From Pedobacter sp. KBS0701 (GTDB lineage: Bacteria > Bacteroidota > Bacteroidia > Sphingobacteriales > Sphingobacteriaceae), in NCBI RefSeq assembly GCF_005938645.2, contig NZ_CP042171.1:4960001-5024000 (forward strand): DNA of 64,000 bases, read 5' to 3'. Positions 51,974-61,155 of this stretch are shown here, piece by piece. Under the pieces are notes generated by a model, which was not told the origin of the DNA, did not search any database, and saw only the letters and a program-made list of their open reading frames with translations. The translations under genes and the position numbers were made by a program. Numbering within the stretch: position 1 is the stretch's first letter; the number at the start of each line of letters is the position of its first letter.

Positions 51974-54589
51974 TTACGATTCTAATTCCCGATCTAAATG
52001 TTCAGTAACGCGCTGAATCGTATTATCAATAGTATTACTTAAAATAGTGAGGTAAGAGCCCTTCTTAGCATTTTCAATAGCGATCTGTAAACAAGCTGTA
52101 CTCTTATTGTTTACTATAATCTCTTTATTTGGATCTACTTCTTTAATTCCTTTCACTAATAAATCAACCAGTTCTTGCTGCTGTCTTCCACGAAGATATT
52201 TCTCCTGACAAACATAAATTTTATCAAACATCTGTGCTGAAATCCGGGCCGTTTCGATAATGTCTTCATCCCTTCTGTCACCAGTTGCCGAAATAATACC
52301 TACATGTTCAGTCGCTTCTACCCCTTGCAAGAAACCTTTTACACCATTAAATCCGTCAGGATTATGCGCAAAATCGACCAGTACTTTAAAATCTTTGAAC
52401 CTGAAAATATTCATCCTGCCTGGCGTATGTGCTGCTGAAGGGATAAAGGTTTCTAATGATAAACGGATATCTTCAGGTTTATAGCCCCATAAATAGGCTG
52501 CCAATGTTGCTGCAAGTACATTCTGGATCATAAAGTTTACAGAACCACCAAACGTTAAAGGAATATGGGTGGCTTTATCTACCCTTAATTTCCAGTCGCC
52601 GGTTTTGATGGTGATGTACCCATTTTCATAAATGGCAGCAATACCGCCTTTTCTACAATGTTCTTTAACTACAGGATTATTTTCATCCATGCTGAAATAA
52701 GCAACATTACAACGGGCCTCTTTAGCAATGCGAACGCAATAACCGTTATCCGCATTCAATACTGCCCAACCTTTACGGCGCACCGCCCCAATTACAACGG
52801 CTTTAACCCGGGTTAAATCGTCAAGATTGTGGATATCAGAAAGGCCAAGGTGATCTTCCTGGATGTTGGTAACCACACCAATATCGCAGGCATTAAAGCC
52901 CAAACCGGCCCTTAAAATTCCGCCACGGGCAGTTTCCAATACCGCAAACTCTACTGTGGGGTCTTTCAAAATAAATTCTGCACTTACCGGGCCAGTGGTA
53001 TCACCTTTCATCAACATGGTATTGTGCACATAAACACCATCACTGGTGGTAAAACCGACACGTTTACCGTTGCTGCGGATAATGTGCGCAATCAAGCGGG
53101 TAGTAGTAGTTTTTCCGTTGGTTCCGGTTACGGCAATAATTGGGATCTGTGATAATTTACCCTGTGGATAAAGCATATCAATAACCGGTGCCGCAACGTT
53201 ACGCGGTAAACCTTCACTTGGTGCCAGGTGCATCCTGAAACCAGGTGCAGCATTAACTTCTAACACCACACCACCATTTTCGGTTAAGGGTTGGGTGAGG
53301 TTCTGTGCCATGATGTCAATACCGCAAATATCCAATCCGATCACCCTCGAAATCCTTTCACAGATAAAAATATTCTGTGGATGAACAATGTCTGTTACAT
53401 CAATTGATGTTCCTCCTGTACTTAAATTGGCGGTCGATTTTAAATAAACCACCTCTCCTTTTTCTGGAATGGTTTCTAAGGTATATTCTTTTTTAGCTAA
53501 TAAATCCAGGGTATCACGGTCGACAGCTATTTCTGTTAACACATTTTCATGGCCATAACCACGACGTGGATCTTCATTCTCCTTATCAATTAATTCCTGG
53601 ATGGTATGGATTCCGTTCCCTTTTACATGAGCCGGATCACGTTGTGCCGCAGCAACTACCTTATGGTCGATTACCAGAACCCGGAAGTCAAATCCGGTAA
53701 TGAATTTTTCTATAATTACCCTTCTCGAATACGTTTTGGCATATTCAAAGGCAGCCACAGCATCTTCCATTGTTTTCACGTTAATGGTTGCACCTTTTCC
53801 GTGGTTGCCATCAAGTGGTTTAAAAACTAAAGGAAATCCAACCTTTTTAACAGACGCCTCGAGATCGTCAGGATTTGAAATGGTTACCCCTGAGGCCACC
53901 GGAATGGCAGCTTCGGTGAGCAAACGTTTCGTTTCTTCCTTGTTGCTGGCAAGATCTACAGCAATGCTACTGGTTTTTTCGGTCATAGTGGCCCTAAAAC
54001 GCACCTGATTTTTACCATAACCCAATTGCACCAATGAACTTTTGTTCAATCTTATCCATGGAATACTTCTTTTTACCGCTTCTTCTACAATCGAACCTGT
54101 ACTTGGGCCTAAGGCTTCCAGTTCACGTATTTCCTTCATCCTGCGGATATCGTGTTCTAAATCGTACTCTTCATTATTGATCAAAGCCTCGGCAATCCTC
54201 ACCGCAGCTTCGGCCGAGTAAACACCTACCTTCTCCTCCAAATAACTGAAAACAACATTATAAATGCCTTCAGTTTTGGTCATGCGCGTTCTGCCAAAAC
54301 CAGTTTCCATACCGGCGAGTGTCTGAATTTCCAGCGCAATGTGTTCAATCACGTGCCCCATCCAGGTTCCTTCTTTCACTCGTGTAAAAAAGCCACCTTC
54401 AACACCTTTTGAGCAACGGTGAGTAAACATGCTTGGCAACAGTTTCTCAATCCTTTCGCTAAATCCTTCTATTACGTTTGTTGGTTTTTGCTCTAAATCT
54501 TCTAAATCCAAGCGCATCTGGATCAGTTTCTTCCGGCTAATAGACCATATATTTGGTCCTCTTAATACTTGTATATTTAATATCTTCAT
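51974..54589 (-). CDS. cphA: Cyanophycin synthetase
   Basis: An 871-residue enzyme that joins Asp to the growing chain and Arg to the Asp side chain, making the storage polymer cyanophycin. The N-terminal domain begins MKILNIQVLRGPNIWS and contains THRCSKGVEGGFFTRV. The ATP-grasp part (about 200-480) has PLVFKPLDGNHGKGATINV and LEVNAAPGFRMHLAPSEG. The Mur-ligase-like part starts near residue 487 with VTGTNGKTTTTRLIAHI and has DFAHNPDGFNG. This two-ATPase fusion is unique to cyanophycin synthetases. The gene is divergent from cphB, across a 296-bp AT-rich region that probably carries both promoters. Confidence 0.95.
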   Translation of the reverse strand: MKILNIQVLRGPNIWSISRKKLIQMRLDLEDLEQKPTNVIEGFSERIEKLLPSMFTHRCSKGVEGGFFTRVKEGTWMGHVIEHIALEIQTLAGMETGFGRTRMTKTEGIYNVVFSYLEEKVGVYSAEAAVRIAEALINNEEYDLEHDIRRMKEIRELEALGPSTGSIVEEAVKRSIPWIRLNKSSLVQLGYGKNQVRFRATMTEKTSSIAVDLASNKEETKRLLTEAAIPVASGVTISNPDDLEASVKKVGFPLVFKPLDGNHGKGATINVKTMEDAVAAFEYAKTYSRRVIIEKFITGFDFRVLVIDHKVVAAAQRDPAHVKGNGIHTIQELIDKENEDPRRGYGHENVLTEIAVDRDTLDLLAKKEYTLETIPEKGEVVYLKSTANLSTGGTSIDVTDIVHPQNIFICERISRVIGLDICGIDIMAQNLTQPLTENGGVVLEVNAAPGFRMHLAPSEGLPRNVAAPVIDMLYPQGKLSQIPIIAVTGTNGKTTTTRLIAHIIRSNGKRVGFTTSDGVYVHNTMLMKGDTTGPVSAEFILKDPTVEFAVLETARGGILRAGLGFNACDIGVVTNIQEDHLGLSDIHNLDDLTRVKAVVIGAVRRKGWAVLNADNGYCVRIAKEARCNVAYFSMDENNPVVKEHCRKGGIAAIYENGYITIKTGDWKLRVDKATHIPLTFGGSVNFMIQNVLAATLAAYLWGYKPEDIRLSLETFIPSAAHTPGRMNIFRFKDFKVLVDFAHNPDGFNGVKGFLQGVEATEHVGIISATGDRRDEDIIETARISAQMFDKIYVCQEKYLRGRQQQELVDLLVKGIKEVDPNKEIIVNNKSTACLQIAIENAKKGSYLTILSNTIDNTIQRVTEHLDRELES

Positions 54590-54885
54590 GTAATGTTTTG
54601 TTCGTTTTTTATGTTAAAGAAGGATTTAGGAATCGATCTTTATATTCAATTTTAAGAATGAAATTGATGACTGTAAATTATACATTTATTTTGAAAATAG
54701 ACGCTCCAATTAGCTAAATCAATTTTAACGTGTATTTGTTTTATTTTCAAGCACAATCCTGTTAATTTTAGGTTATAAAATTTTAACTTTTGTTAATAAA
54801 CTGAATATTCTTTACAAAAAAAGTCGTGTTTTTTATCTTAAGCCTATATATTTGGGTTTTTTGATACAATTATAATACACAAAGA
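54590..54885. promoter_or_regulatory. Divergent promoter region between cphA and cphB
   Basis: About 296 bp of AT-rich DNA. TATATTTG at 54847-54854 is a good -7 box for cphB, with the start codon 32 nt downstream; no clear -33 TTTG sits at the right distance. The minus-strand promoter for cphA is not obvious. No hairpin typical of a riboswitch is seen. Confidence 0.5.
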
Positions 54886-55761
54886 ATGGTTCCGAAAGGT
54901 AAACTCATCATCATTGGTGGCGCAATAAACACAGGTAGCTTCGCAGAAACGCAATTTGGACTACCTGAAAATATGAATTTTTTTGAGCGTGGAATTTTAA
55001 AACGGATTACTACAGAATCATTAAGAGATACGCAATCTCGTTTTGAAATCATCACCACAGCGTCATTGATGCCTGAAAAAGTGGGTGAAGAATATATTAA
55101 GGCTTATGCACAATTAGACGTACATAATGTTGGTGTTCTTAATATTTCCAACCGCGAAGAAGCCAATTCTGATGAAAATTGTGAGCGTATCAAAGCTGCA
55201 GAGGTAATTATCTTTACCGGTGGAGATCAACTCCGTCTTTCTTCAATCTTCGGCGGAACAAAAATACATCAGATTCTATTAGATAAGTATAGAAACGAAC
55301 CGGTGGTTATTGCAGGTACTTCGGCCGGGGCCGCTGCAAGTTCTAAAAACATGATTTATCAGGGTAGTAGCAAAGATGCTTTACTTAAAGGTGAGGTTAA
55401 AATTACAGGTGGATTAGGCTTTATTGATGATGTTATTGTAGATACGCACTTTGTTCAGCGCGGAAGAATTGGTCGCTTATTATATGCAGCGGCCAGTAAT
55501 CCCGGTATTTTAGGGATCGGTCTTGGTGAAGACACCGGCCTTTTTATTTCAGATGGTCATACAATGGAGGCCATTGGCTCTGGCATGGTAATTTTAGTAG
55601 ATGGCCGCACAATGGCCGATACCAATTTAACCGATGTAGAAATGGGTCAACCTGTCTCCATTAAAAATATGGTAGTACACGTGATGTGCGATGGCGACGT
55701 TTATGACTTAACAGACCATAGCTTAGTGATCCACCATCCAAAGGTTATTCCTATAGCGTAA
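54886..55761 (+). CDS. cphB: Cyanophycinase
   Basis: A 291-residue serine peptidase (family S51) that cuts cyanophycin into beta-Asp-Arg dipeptides. KGKLIIIGGAINTGSF starts the fold, AEVIIFTGGDQLRLSSIFGGT binds substrate, and the catalytic Ser146 sits in the nucleophile elbow VIAGTSAGAAASS; DDVIVDTHFVQRGRIGRLLYA is a typical later block. Divergent from cphA and 106 nt before the isoaspartyl peptidase gene, forming a synthesis-degradation locus. Confidence 0.94.
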   Translation: MVPKGKLIIIGGAINTGSFAETQFGLPENMNFFERGILKRITTESLRDTQSRFEIITTASLMPEKVGEEYIKAYAQLDVHNVGVLNISNREEANSDENCERIKAAEVIIFTGGDQLRLSSIFGGTKIHQILLDKYRNEPVVIAGTSAGAAASSKNMIYQGSSKDALLKGEVKITGGLGFIDDVIVDTHFVQRGRIGRLLYAAASNPGILGIGLGEDTGLFISDGHTMEAIGSGMVILVDGRTMADTNLTDVEMGQPVSIKNMVVHVMCDGDVYDLTDHSLVIHHPKVIPIA

Positions 55762-55867
55762 TTCAGTTAGCATTTAACAGTGGGCGATTTTCAGCCAGGA
55801 TTTACCCAATCTTGATACTTGCTACTTCCGTTTTGATACCTGATACTAACATCTCAATACTACAAAA

Positions 55868-56710
55868 ATGAAACTAATCATACATGGCGGCTTCTTCAGC
55901 GAATCGTCCACCAACCAGGAAACGAAAAAGGCGAAACAAGATGCTTTGACTTCGATTGTTACGCTCGGTCACGAATATCTAAAAACGCATACTGCTTTAG
56001 AAACCGTTGTTTATACTGTTGCGCTGTTAGAAGATAACGAGCTGTTTAATGCAGGCATCGGTTCGCAGATCCAAAGCGATGGAAAAGTGAGATTGAGCGC
56101 AGCGCTAATGGATGGTAAAACTGAAAAATTTAGTGGCGTAATTAATGTGGAAGATGTTAAAAATCCGATACAGATTGCGCAGAACCTATTAACATACGAT
56201 GACCGGGTGCTTAGTGGTGATGGTGCCAAGCAATTTGCAAGAACAAACGGATTTGAATATTTCAATCCAGTTACACCACAGCGCCAGTCAGAATATGAAG
56301 CTAAATTAAACCAAAATAATAAAAAGGGAACGGTAGGCTGTGTAGCGCTTGATAAAGATGGAAATTTAGCAGCAGCAACCTCTACAGGTGGAAAAGGATT
56401 CGAAATCCCTTGCCGGGTAAGCGATTCTGCAACCGTGGCAGGCAACTATGCCAATCAATATGCGGGAATTTCTTGTACCGGAGTAGGTGAAGATATAGTA
56501 AGCGGCGCCCTGGCCGCAAAAATTGTAACCCGCGTTACAGATGGTTTTTCTTTAAAGGAAGCATCAGATAAATCTTTTGCTGAACTTAAAACTTTTGATG
56601 GCTTTGCAGGCATTGTAGGGATTTCTACAGCAGGGGAAGTGTACCATTGCCACTCTCATCCATACATGGTATGGGCATCTTTTGATGTTAATTTACAGGT
56701 ATTTAGCTGA
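55868..56710 (+). CDS. Isoaspartyl peptidase/L-asparaginase, Ntn-hydrolase type
   Basis: A 280-residue Ntn-hydrolase precursor. The self-cleavage site and catalytic nucleophile are Thr155 in KKGTVGCVALDKDGNLAAATSTGG. The segment CRVSDSATVAGNYANQYAGISCTGVGEDIV and the opening LIIHGGFF agree with the plant-type asparaginase family. It should hydrolyse the beta-Asp-Arg dipeptides released by CphB into free Asp and Arg, so it finishes cyanophycin use. Gene order cphB-isoaspartyl peptidase supports this over general asparaginase activity. Somewhat shorter than the E. coli enzyme, with an unusual Cys in CVALD. Confidence 0.88.
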   Translation: MKLIIHGGFFSESSTNQETKKAKQDALTSIVTLGHEYLKTHTALETVVYTVALLEDNELFNAGIGSQIQSDGKVRLSAALMDGKTEKFSGVINVEDVKNPIQIAQNLLTYDDRVLSGDGAKQFARTNGFEYFNPVTPQRQSEYEAKLNQNNKKGTVGCVALDKDGNLAAATSTGGKGFEIPCRVSDSATVAGNYANQYAGISCTGVGEDIVSGALAAKIVTRVTDGFSLKEASDKSFAELKTFDGFAGIVGISTAGEVYHCHSHPYMVWASFDVNLQVFS

Positions 56711-56739
56711 AATTAGATTTAAAGTATTATTTTTGTTGC

Positions 56740-57429
56740 ATGACCAAAATTGTATTGGCTTTAATTGGCCTTTTTGCATCATTACAACTACAAGCTCAAA
56801 ATATAGATAAATCTGAGATCCAGGAACCTAATGGTAGTGCGATAAACATAGCAGTATCTAAATTTGACCTGGAAGATGGGAATTCTTTTTTTGAGGAAGC
56901 AGAAGATTTTGAGCGAAAAGGCGATTACAATGAAGCCCTCACCTTATTTGGCAAAGCTGCTTTCGAATACAATGCCGTAAAAAACTTTAACAGGTATGGG
57001 CAGGCCATTATCAAAATGAGCAGTATGCATTATCAACTTGGGCGTTTTACTGATGCGGAGCAGATTCTCTTAAACGTTGCCCTAAAAAATTATTCTAAAA
57101 CTGGAAACAGAGCAGGAGTAATGAATACCTATAACCTGCTAGGCAAAGTTTATCTGGCCAATACCAAGTACACCCAATCAATGTGGTTCTACACCCAGCA
57201 GGGTATTCTTGCAAAACAATTAAAAAGCAACAACGCTTATATCGAATCTATTTTAGGCATTGCCCAGGTTAAAATTAAAAAGAAAGATTTTACACTTGCG
57301 CTGAGAGATCTGAAATCAGCAGAATGGCTGGCCAACTCCATTAAAACCACCCAGTATAAAACACAGATTAAAGATGCCAGGGAAATGATTGCCAGCAAAA
57401 CCACCAGTAAAAAGGTAAACCCCAGCTAA
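56740..57429 (+). CDS. Exported tetratricopeptide repeat protein
   Basis: A 229-residue protein with signal peptide MTKIVLALIGLFASLQLQAQ and about four TPR units (about 45-215): FEEAEDFERKGDYNEALTLFGKAAFEYNA, QAIIKMSSMHYQLGRFTDAEQILLNVA, YNLLGKVYLANTKYTQSMWFYTQQG and LGIAQVKIKKKDFTLALRDL. Probably a scaffold in the periplasm. A TATTTTTG box (56728-56735) lies 4 nt before the ATG, so this too may be a leaderless transcript. Role unknown. Confidence 0.85.
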   Translation: MTKIVLALIGLFASLQLQAQNIDKSEIQEPNGSAINIAVSKFDLEDGNSFFEEAEDFERKGDYNEALTLFGKAAFEYNAVKNFNRYGQAIIKMSSMHYQLGRFTDAEQILLNVALKNYSKTGNRAGVMNTYNLLGKVYLANTKYTQSMWFYTQQGILAKQLKSNNAYIESILGIAQVKIKKKDFTLALRDLKSAEWLANSIKTTQYKTQIKDAREMIASKTTSKKVNPS

Positions 57430-57553
57430 TTTAAGTACATATTTTCCATAAATTTTCCTCAATTACCTAAACATAGTCTTCAGGGGCCTGTAACTGACTA
57501 AATTTTGGCTATTTACTAAAACAAAAAATAACCCTCAACGTTCTACATAAGAA

Positions 57554-57628
57554 ATTGTTAAATAAAAAGCTTTTAGTTAGATTTGATAAAGTTTTAACAA
57601 GAGACAGTAATAATGCTGTCTCTTTTTT
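57554..57628 (+). promoter_or_regulatory. Promoter followed by a possible attenuator upstream of prc
   Basis: ATTG (57554-57557), 20 nt, TAGATTTG (57578-57585). Just 15 nt later comes a perfect 7-bp stem gagacag / ctgtctc (57601-57607, 57616-57622) with an 8-nt loop and a run of T. RNA from this promoter would meet the terminator after about 40 nt, about 50 nt before the protease start codon. It may be an attenuator or a source of a tiny RNA. Confidence 0.45.
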
Positions 57629-57673
57629 GTTTTTTTGCTAAAATGGTATCATATTGGCTATATAGAATTGGAA

Positions 57674-59863
57674 ATGGATTTTAAATCATTTAAAGAGATG
57701 TTAAAGAGAATATTTTTTGTAATTTTTACTGCGGCAGTACTTGCTTGTCATGCTGCACCTAAAACTCAGCCAATGGTTGAGGGGGTTACCAATGTGAAAC
57801 CTGATGAGCAGCAACAACTTGTTATAAAAGAGGTTGTAAATTTGATCGAGAGTTACAATTATAAAAAAATTCAGATCAACGATTCTATTTCTTCGATCAT
57901 TTTAGATAAGTATATCAAGTCTCTGGATCAGGGCAAAAATTACTTCCTGGCATCGGATATCAAGGAATTTGAGAAATACAGATATACCCTGGATGATGAT
58001 TTTAAAAATGGCGATCTGAGCGGACCATTTTTCATTTATAACATTTACGCCAAAAGACTAAACGAATATTTCACTTATTCTCTGGCTCAGATTAAAACAA
58101 AATTCGATTTTAATCAAAATGACAGTTATGTATATGACAGAGAAAAGCAGCCCTGGGCAACTTCTTCAACAGCATTAAATGATACCTGGAAAAAACGTGT
58201 TAAATACGAATTAATCAACTTAAATTTAGCTGGCACAGCTGAAGCAAAGAATGTAGAAACATTAACAAAACGTTATCAAAACCTACAATCGCAAACTTCA
58301 AAAACCAATAATCAAGATGTTTTCCAGATTTTGATGGATGCTTTTACAGAATCGATTGATCCGCATACCAATTATTTTAATCCAACTAATGCCGCAGCAT
58401 TTAACGAAGATATGTCTCGTTCTTTTGAAGGCATCGGTGCCCGCTTACAATTAGAAAATGAGGTGGTTAAAATTTCAGAAATTATTGCTGGTGGGCCTGC
58501 TTTTAAAGGCAAGCAGCTGAGTGCAGGCGATCGTATCATTGCCGTAGCCCAGGGTGATGGAGAATTTGTTGATGTAATAGGTTGGAGATTAGATAACACC
58601 GTATCAAAAATTAAAGGCCCAAAAGGAACTAAGGTGCGGTTAAAAGTAATCCCATCTGGAAAAGAAATGTCATCTAAACCAGTAATTATCGAATTAGTTC
58701 GTGATAAAATTGTTTTAGAAGAAACATCTGCCAAGAAAAAAGTTAAAACCATTAATAGTAATGGTAAAGAATATAAAATCGGGATTATTACTTTACCAGC
58801 GTTCTATGCAGATTTTAAAGCGGCTAACGCAGGTGATAAAAATTACAAAAGTACCACCCGCGACGTTAGAAAATTAATCGACTCGCTAAAAACTTACGAT
58901 AAGGTAAATGCAATTGTAATGGATTTACGTGGAAACGGTGGTGGTTCATTGGTTGAGGCCATTTCATTAACTGGTTTATTTATCGATAGAGGTCCTGTAG
59001 TTCAGGTGAAAGATTTACGCGGTAAAATTGAAGTGGACGAGGATGAAAATAGCGGCGTAACCTGGGATGGGCCTTTTGGTGTAATTGTAGACCGTTTAAG
59101 TGCATCAGCATCTGAAATTTTCGCCGGTGCAATACAAGATTATGGCCGCGGGATTATTATGGGTAGCCAAACTTATGGTAAAGGTACCGTTCAATCTTCT
59201 ATCGATTTAAATAAACTGGTAAACCCAAGTATGCTGCAAAGGGTAGCAGGGTTAATTTCTAAAGATAAAACCGTTGGCACATCTCCAAGCGGAGCAAGTC
59301 CTGCTGACATCAACTTAGGTCAGATTAACCTAACCATGGCTAAATTTTACCGTGTAGCAGGGAGCAGCACTCAGCATAAAGGTGTAACACCTGATATTGT
59401 TTTCCCTTCTGTTTATCCGATGGATAAAATTGGAGAAGATACTGAATCATCTGCCTTACCATGGGATGTTATTCCAAGTTCTAACTTTAAAGCAGTTGCA
59501 AATCTTACCCCTGTTAAAGCACAATTGATTAAAAACAGTGAGCAGCGTATTGCGAACTCCTTGGATTTTAAATACCTGAAACAAGATATTGCAGACCTTA
59601 AAAAACGTGACAACGAAGTTTCTGTAACTTTAAATGAGGCAAAACTTAAAGCTGAACGCGATGCTCAGGAAGCTAAAACACTTGCCAGACAAAATGAATT
59701 AAGGGCACTCAGAGGATTGCCAGCCATTAAAAAAGGCGATAAAATTACTAAGCAGGACGCTTTCGATTTCATTGAAGATGAATCGTTAAAAGTAATGGGC
59801 GATTTTATGCAACAATCCGGAAACTATGTGATGAATTTAGGCGTGATGCCAAAGAATAACTAA
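57674..59863 (+). CDS. prc: Carboxy-terminal processing (tail-specific) protease, lipoprotein
   Basis: A 729-residue S41 protease. An N-terminal signal with lipobox AAVLACHAAP suggests a lipid-anchored periplasmic enzyme. A helical N-terminal domain precedes a PDZ domain (about 235-330, FEGIGARLQLEN...GGPAFKGKQLSAGDRIIAV). The catalytic Ser478 is in SASASEIFAGAIQD and Lys503 in YGKGTVQ. A C-terminal DUF3340-type helical region follows. This is the Prc/Tsp layout. It degrades misfolded or tagged envelope proteins. ATG 57674 is chosen; 57698 is also possible, and the longer TTG frame lacks support. Confidence 0.92.
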   Translation: MDFKSFKEMLKRIFFVIFTAAVLACHAAPKTQPMVEGVTNVKPDEQQQLVIKEVVNLIESYNYKKIQINDSISSIILDKYIKSLDQGKNYFLASDIKEFEKYRYTLDDDFKNGDLSGPFFIYNIYAKRLNEYFTYSLAQIKTKFDFNQNDSYVYDREKQPWATSSTALNDTWKKRVKYELINLNLAGTAEAKNVETLTKRYQNLQSQTSKTNNQDVFQILMDAFTESIDPHTNYFNPTNAAAFNEDMSRSFEGIGARLQLENEVVKISEIIAGGPAFKGKQLSAGDRIIAVAQGDGEFVDVIGWRLDNTVSKIKGPKGTKVRLKVIPSGKEMSSKPVIIELVRDKIVLEETSAKKKVKTINSNGKEYKIGIITLPAFYADFKAANAGDKNYKSTTRDVRKLIDSLKTYDKVNAIVMDLRGNGGGSLVEAISLTGLFIDRGPVVQVKDLRGKIEVDEDENSGVTWDGPFGVIVDRLSASASEIFAGAIQDYGRGIIMGSQTYGKGTVQSSIDLNKLVNPSMLQRVAGLISKDKTVGTSPSGASPADINLGQINLTMAKFYRVAGSSTQHKGVTPDIVFPSVYPMDKIGEDTESSALPWDVIPSSNFKAVANLTPVKAQLIKNSEQRIANSLDFKYLKQDIADLKKRDNEVSVTLNEAKLKAERDAQEAKTLARQNELRALRGLPAIKKGDKITKQDAFDFIEDESLKVMGDFMQQSGNYVMNLGVMPKNN

Positions 59864-59879
59864 GGAATCTATTCCAACG

Positions 59880-59919
59880 AAAAAGGCCGTTTTAGTTTAT
59901 ACTAAAGCGGCCTTTTTTA
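59880..59919 (+). terminator. Intrinsic terminator of prc
   Basis: Strong stem aaaaggccgttttagt / actaaagcggcctttt (about 59881-59896, 59901-59916, one G-U pair) ending in a T-run, about 17 nt after the stop codon. Confidence 0.9.
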
Positions 59920-59933
59920 TATTAGATTTCAGA

Positions 59934-60034
59934 GTTGTCAACTTTAATGATCAATTCTATGTGAAGTTGACAACGCTAAAGGCGTATTATGCCTCAATTG
60001 GAATTTCGTGGTGTCGGATATTTCTATCCGACAC
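59934..60034. repeat. Two hairpin-forming inverted repeats
   Basis: The first has perfect 11-bp arms gttgtcaactt / aagttgacaac (59934-59944, 59964-59974). The second has perfect 10-bp arms gtgtcggata / tatccgacac (60011-60020, 60025-60034) with a 4-nt loop. Both lie between the prc and SPFH genes. Neither has a T-run, so they are more likely dispersed repeats or operators than terminators. Confidence 0.65.
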
Positions 60035-60123
60035 TAAACAATTTTAATCTATTGAACTATCAGATGGTAACTGGAATTTACTTTATCAGTCATCAGGTAA
60101 CATCTTACTGCACTGCAAAAGCA

Positions 60124-61065
60124 CTACCCTTTCTTCGCCGTTGGCTCAGTTTGTTTGTTTAACTGCATGGCCATCATTTCTTTCATGGTTTTATTCATGC
60201 CATCGGCACTACCATCAAGAAAAATAACGTTACCATCTCCATTTTCGGCAAAATGTTTAATCGATTCTGTCCACATGGTAAATAAGATTACCGAAATATC
60301 CAGATTGGCCTGTTCCATTTCCTGTGCGGCTTTGCTCATACCATGGGCAACCTCTGCACGGAACAACGCAATACCCTGTCCCCGTAATTGAGCAGCTTCA
60401 CGCTCCGCTGTAGCGGCAATTTTAATCGCATTACCGTCGGCTTCTGCCGCTTTTGTTTTAGTAATCAATAATGCCTGTCCCTCATTCTCAGCCGCTGCCT
60501 TTAAGTTGTTCGAAGCTACTACACGACTCATTGAACGCATAATTTCTTCATCGAAAGTAATATCATTTAACTGAAGATCCTGAAGGTGGTAACCCCATCC
60601 GTCTAAAACCTGATCAATCTGTTCCTTAACATGAAGCACAATTTCGTTTCGCTGAGCCAATACATTTGCCTGCTTTTGCGTAGCCACATAAGCCCTGATC
60701 GAACCTTCAATAGTTCTAATTAATGCCTGCATTAAGTTAGTAGCATCAACAAATTTAAATGCTACATTTTTGATCGTTTCCTCATCCTGGTTAATTACAG
60801 AATATAAAAGCATGGCCTTGAAGTAAACATTGGCCTGATCTTGAGTTACTGCTTGAAAAGAAAGCTCTACAGAGCGGTTTTGGATCGATATCCGCGAATA
60901 AATCTGCTCTATTAAAGGGGTTTTAAAATTTAAACCTGGTCTTAAGAGCCTTTGGTACTTACCAAAAACGGTAACTACCGCAATGGTGCCCTGTTTAACG
61001 GTAACGAACGAGCTTAGCAGTATAATAACTCCTATTACTACTAAAATGTAAACGGTGTATTGCAT
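60124..61065 (-). CDS. SPFH domain-containing (stomatin/prohibitin/HflK-like) protein
   Basis: A 313-residue membrane-anchored protein: one N-terminal membrane helix (YTVYILVVIGVIILLSSFV), then an SPFH domain (VKQGTIAVVTVFGKYQRLLRPGLNFKTP, NRSVELSFQAVTQDQANVYFKAMLLYSV) and a long coiled coil (AAAENEGQALLITKTKAAEADGNAIKIAATAEREA). SPFH proteins build cage-like rings in the membrane that organise proteases or lipids. The ATG at 61065 begins the membrane helix; the longer frame from 61119 is unlikely. No NfeD partner is seen beside it. Confidence 0.88.
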   Translation of the reverse strand: MQYTVYILVVIGVIILLSSFVTVKQGTIAVVTVFGKYQRLLRPGLNFKTPLIEQIYSRISIQNRSVELSFQAVTQDQANVYFKAMLLYSVINQDEETIKNVAFKFVDATNLMQALIRTIEGSIRAYVATQKQANVLAQRNEIVLHVKEQIDQVLDGWGYHLQDLQLNDITFDEEIMRSMSRVVASNNLKAAAENEGQALLITKTKAAEADGNAIKIAATAEREAAQLRGQGIALFRAEVAHGMSKAAQEMEQANLDISVILFTMWTESIKHFAENGDGNVIFLDGSADGMNKTMKEMMAMQLNKQTEPTAKKG

Positions 61066-61155
61066 AATTAGATTTTTTTTTGAAGTTATAAAAAAATTCA
61101 TATAAACTACATCAGGCATTTTGTAGCTTTAAGTTTTCTAACTAACTTATACGTA

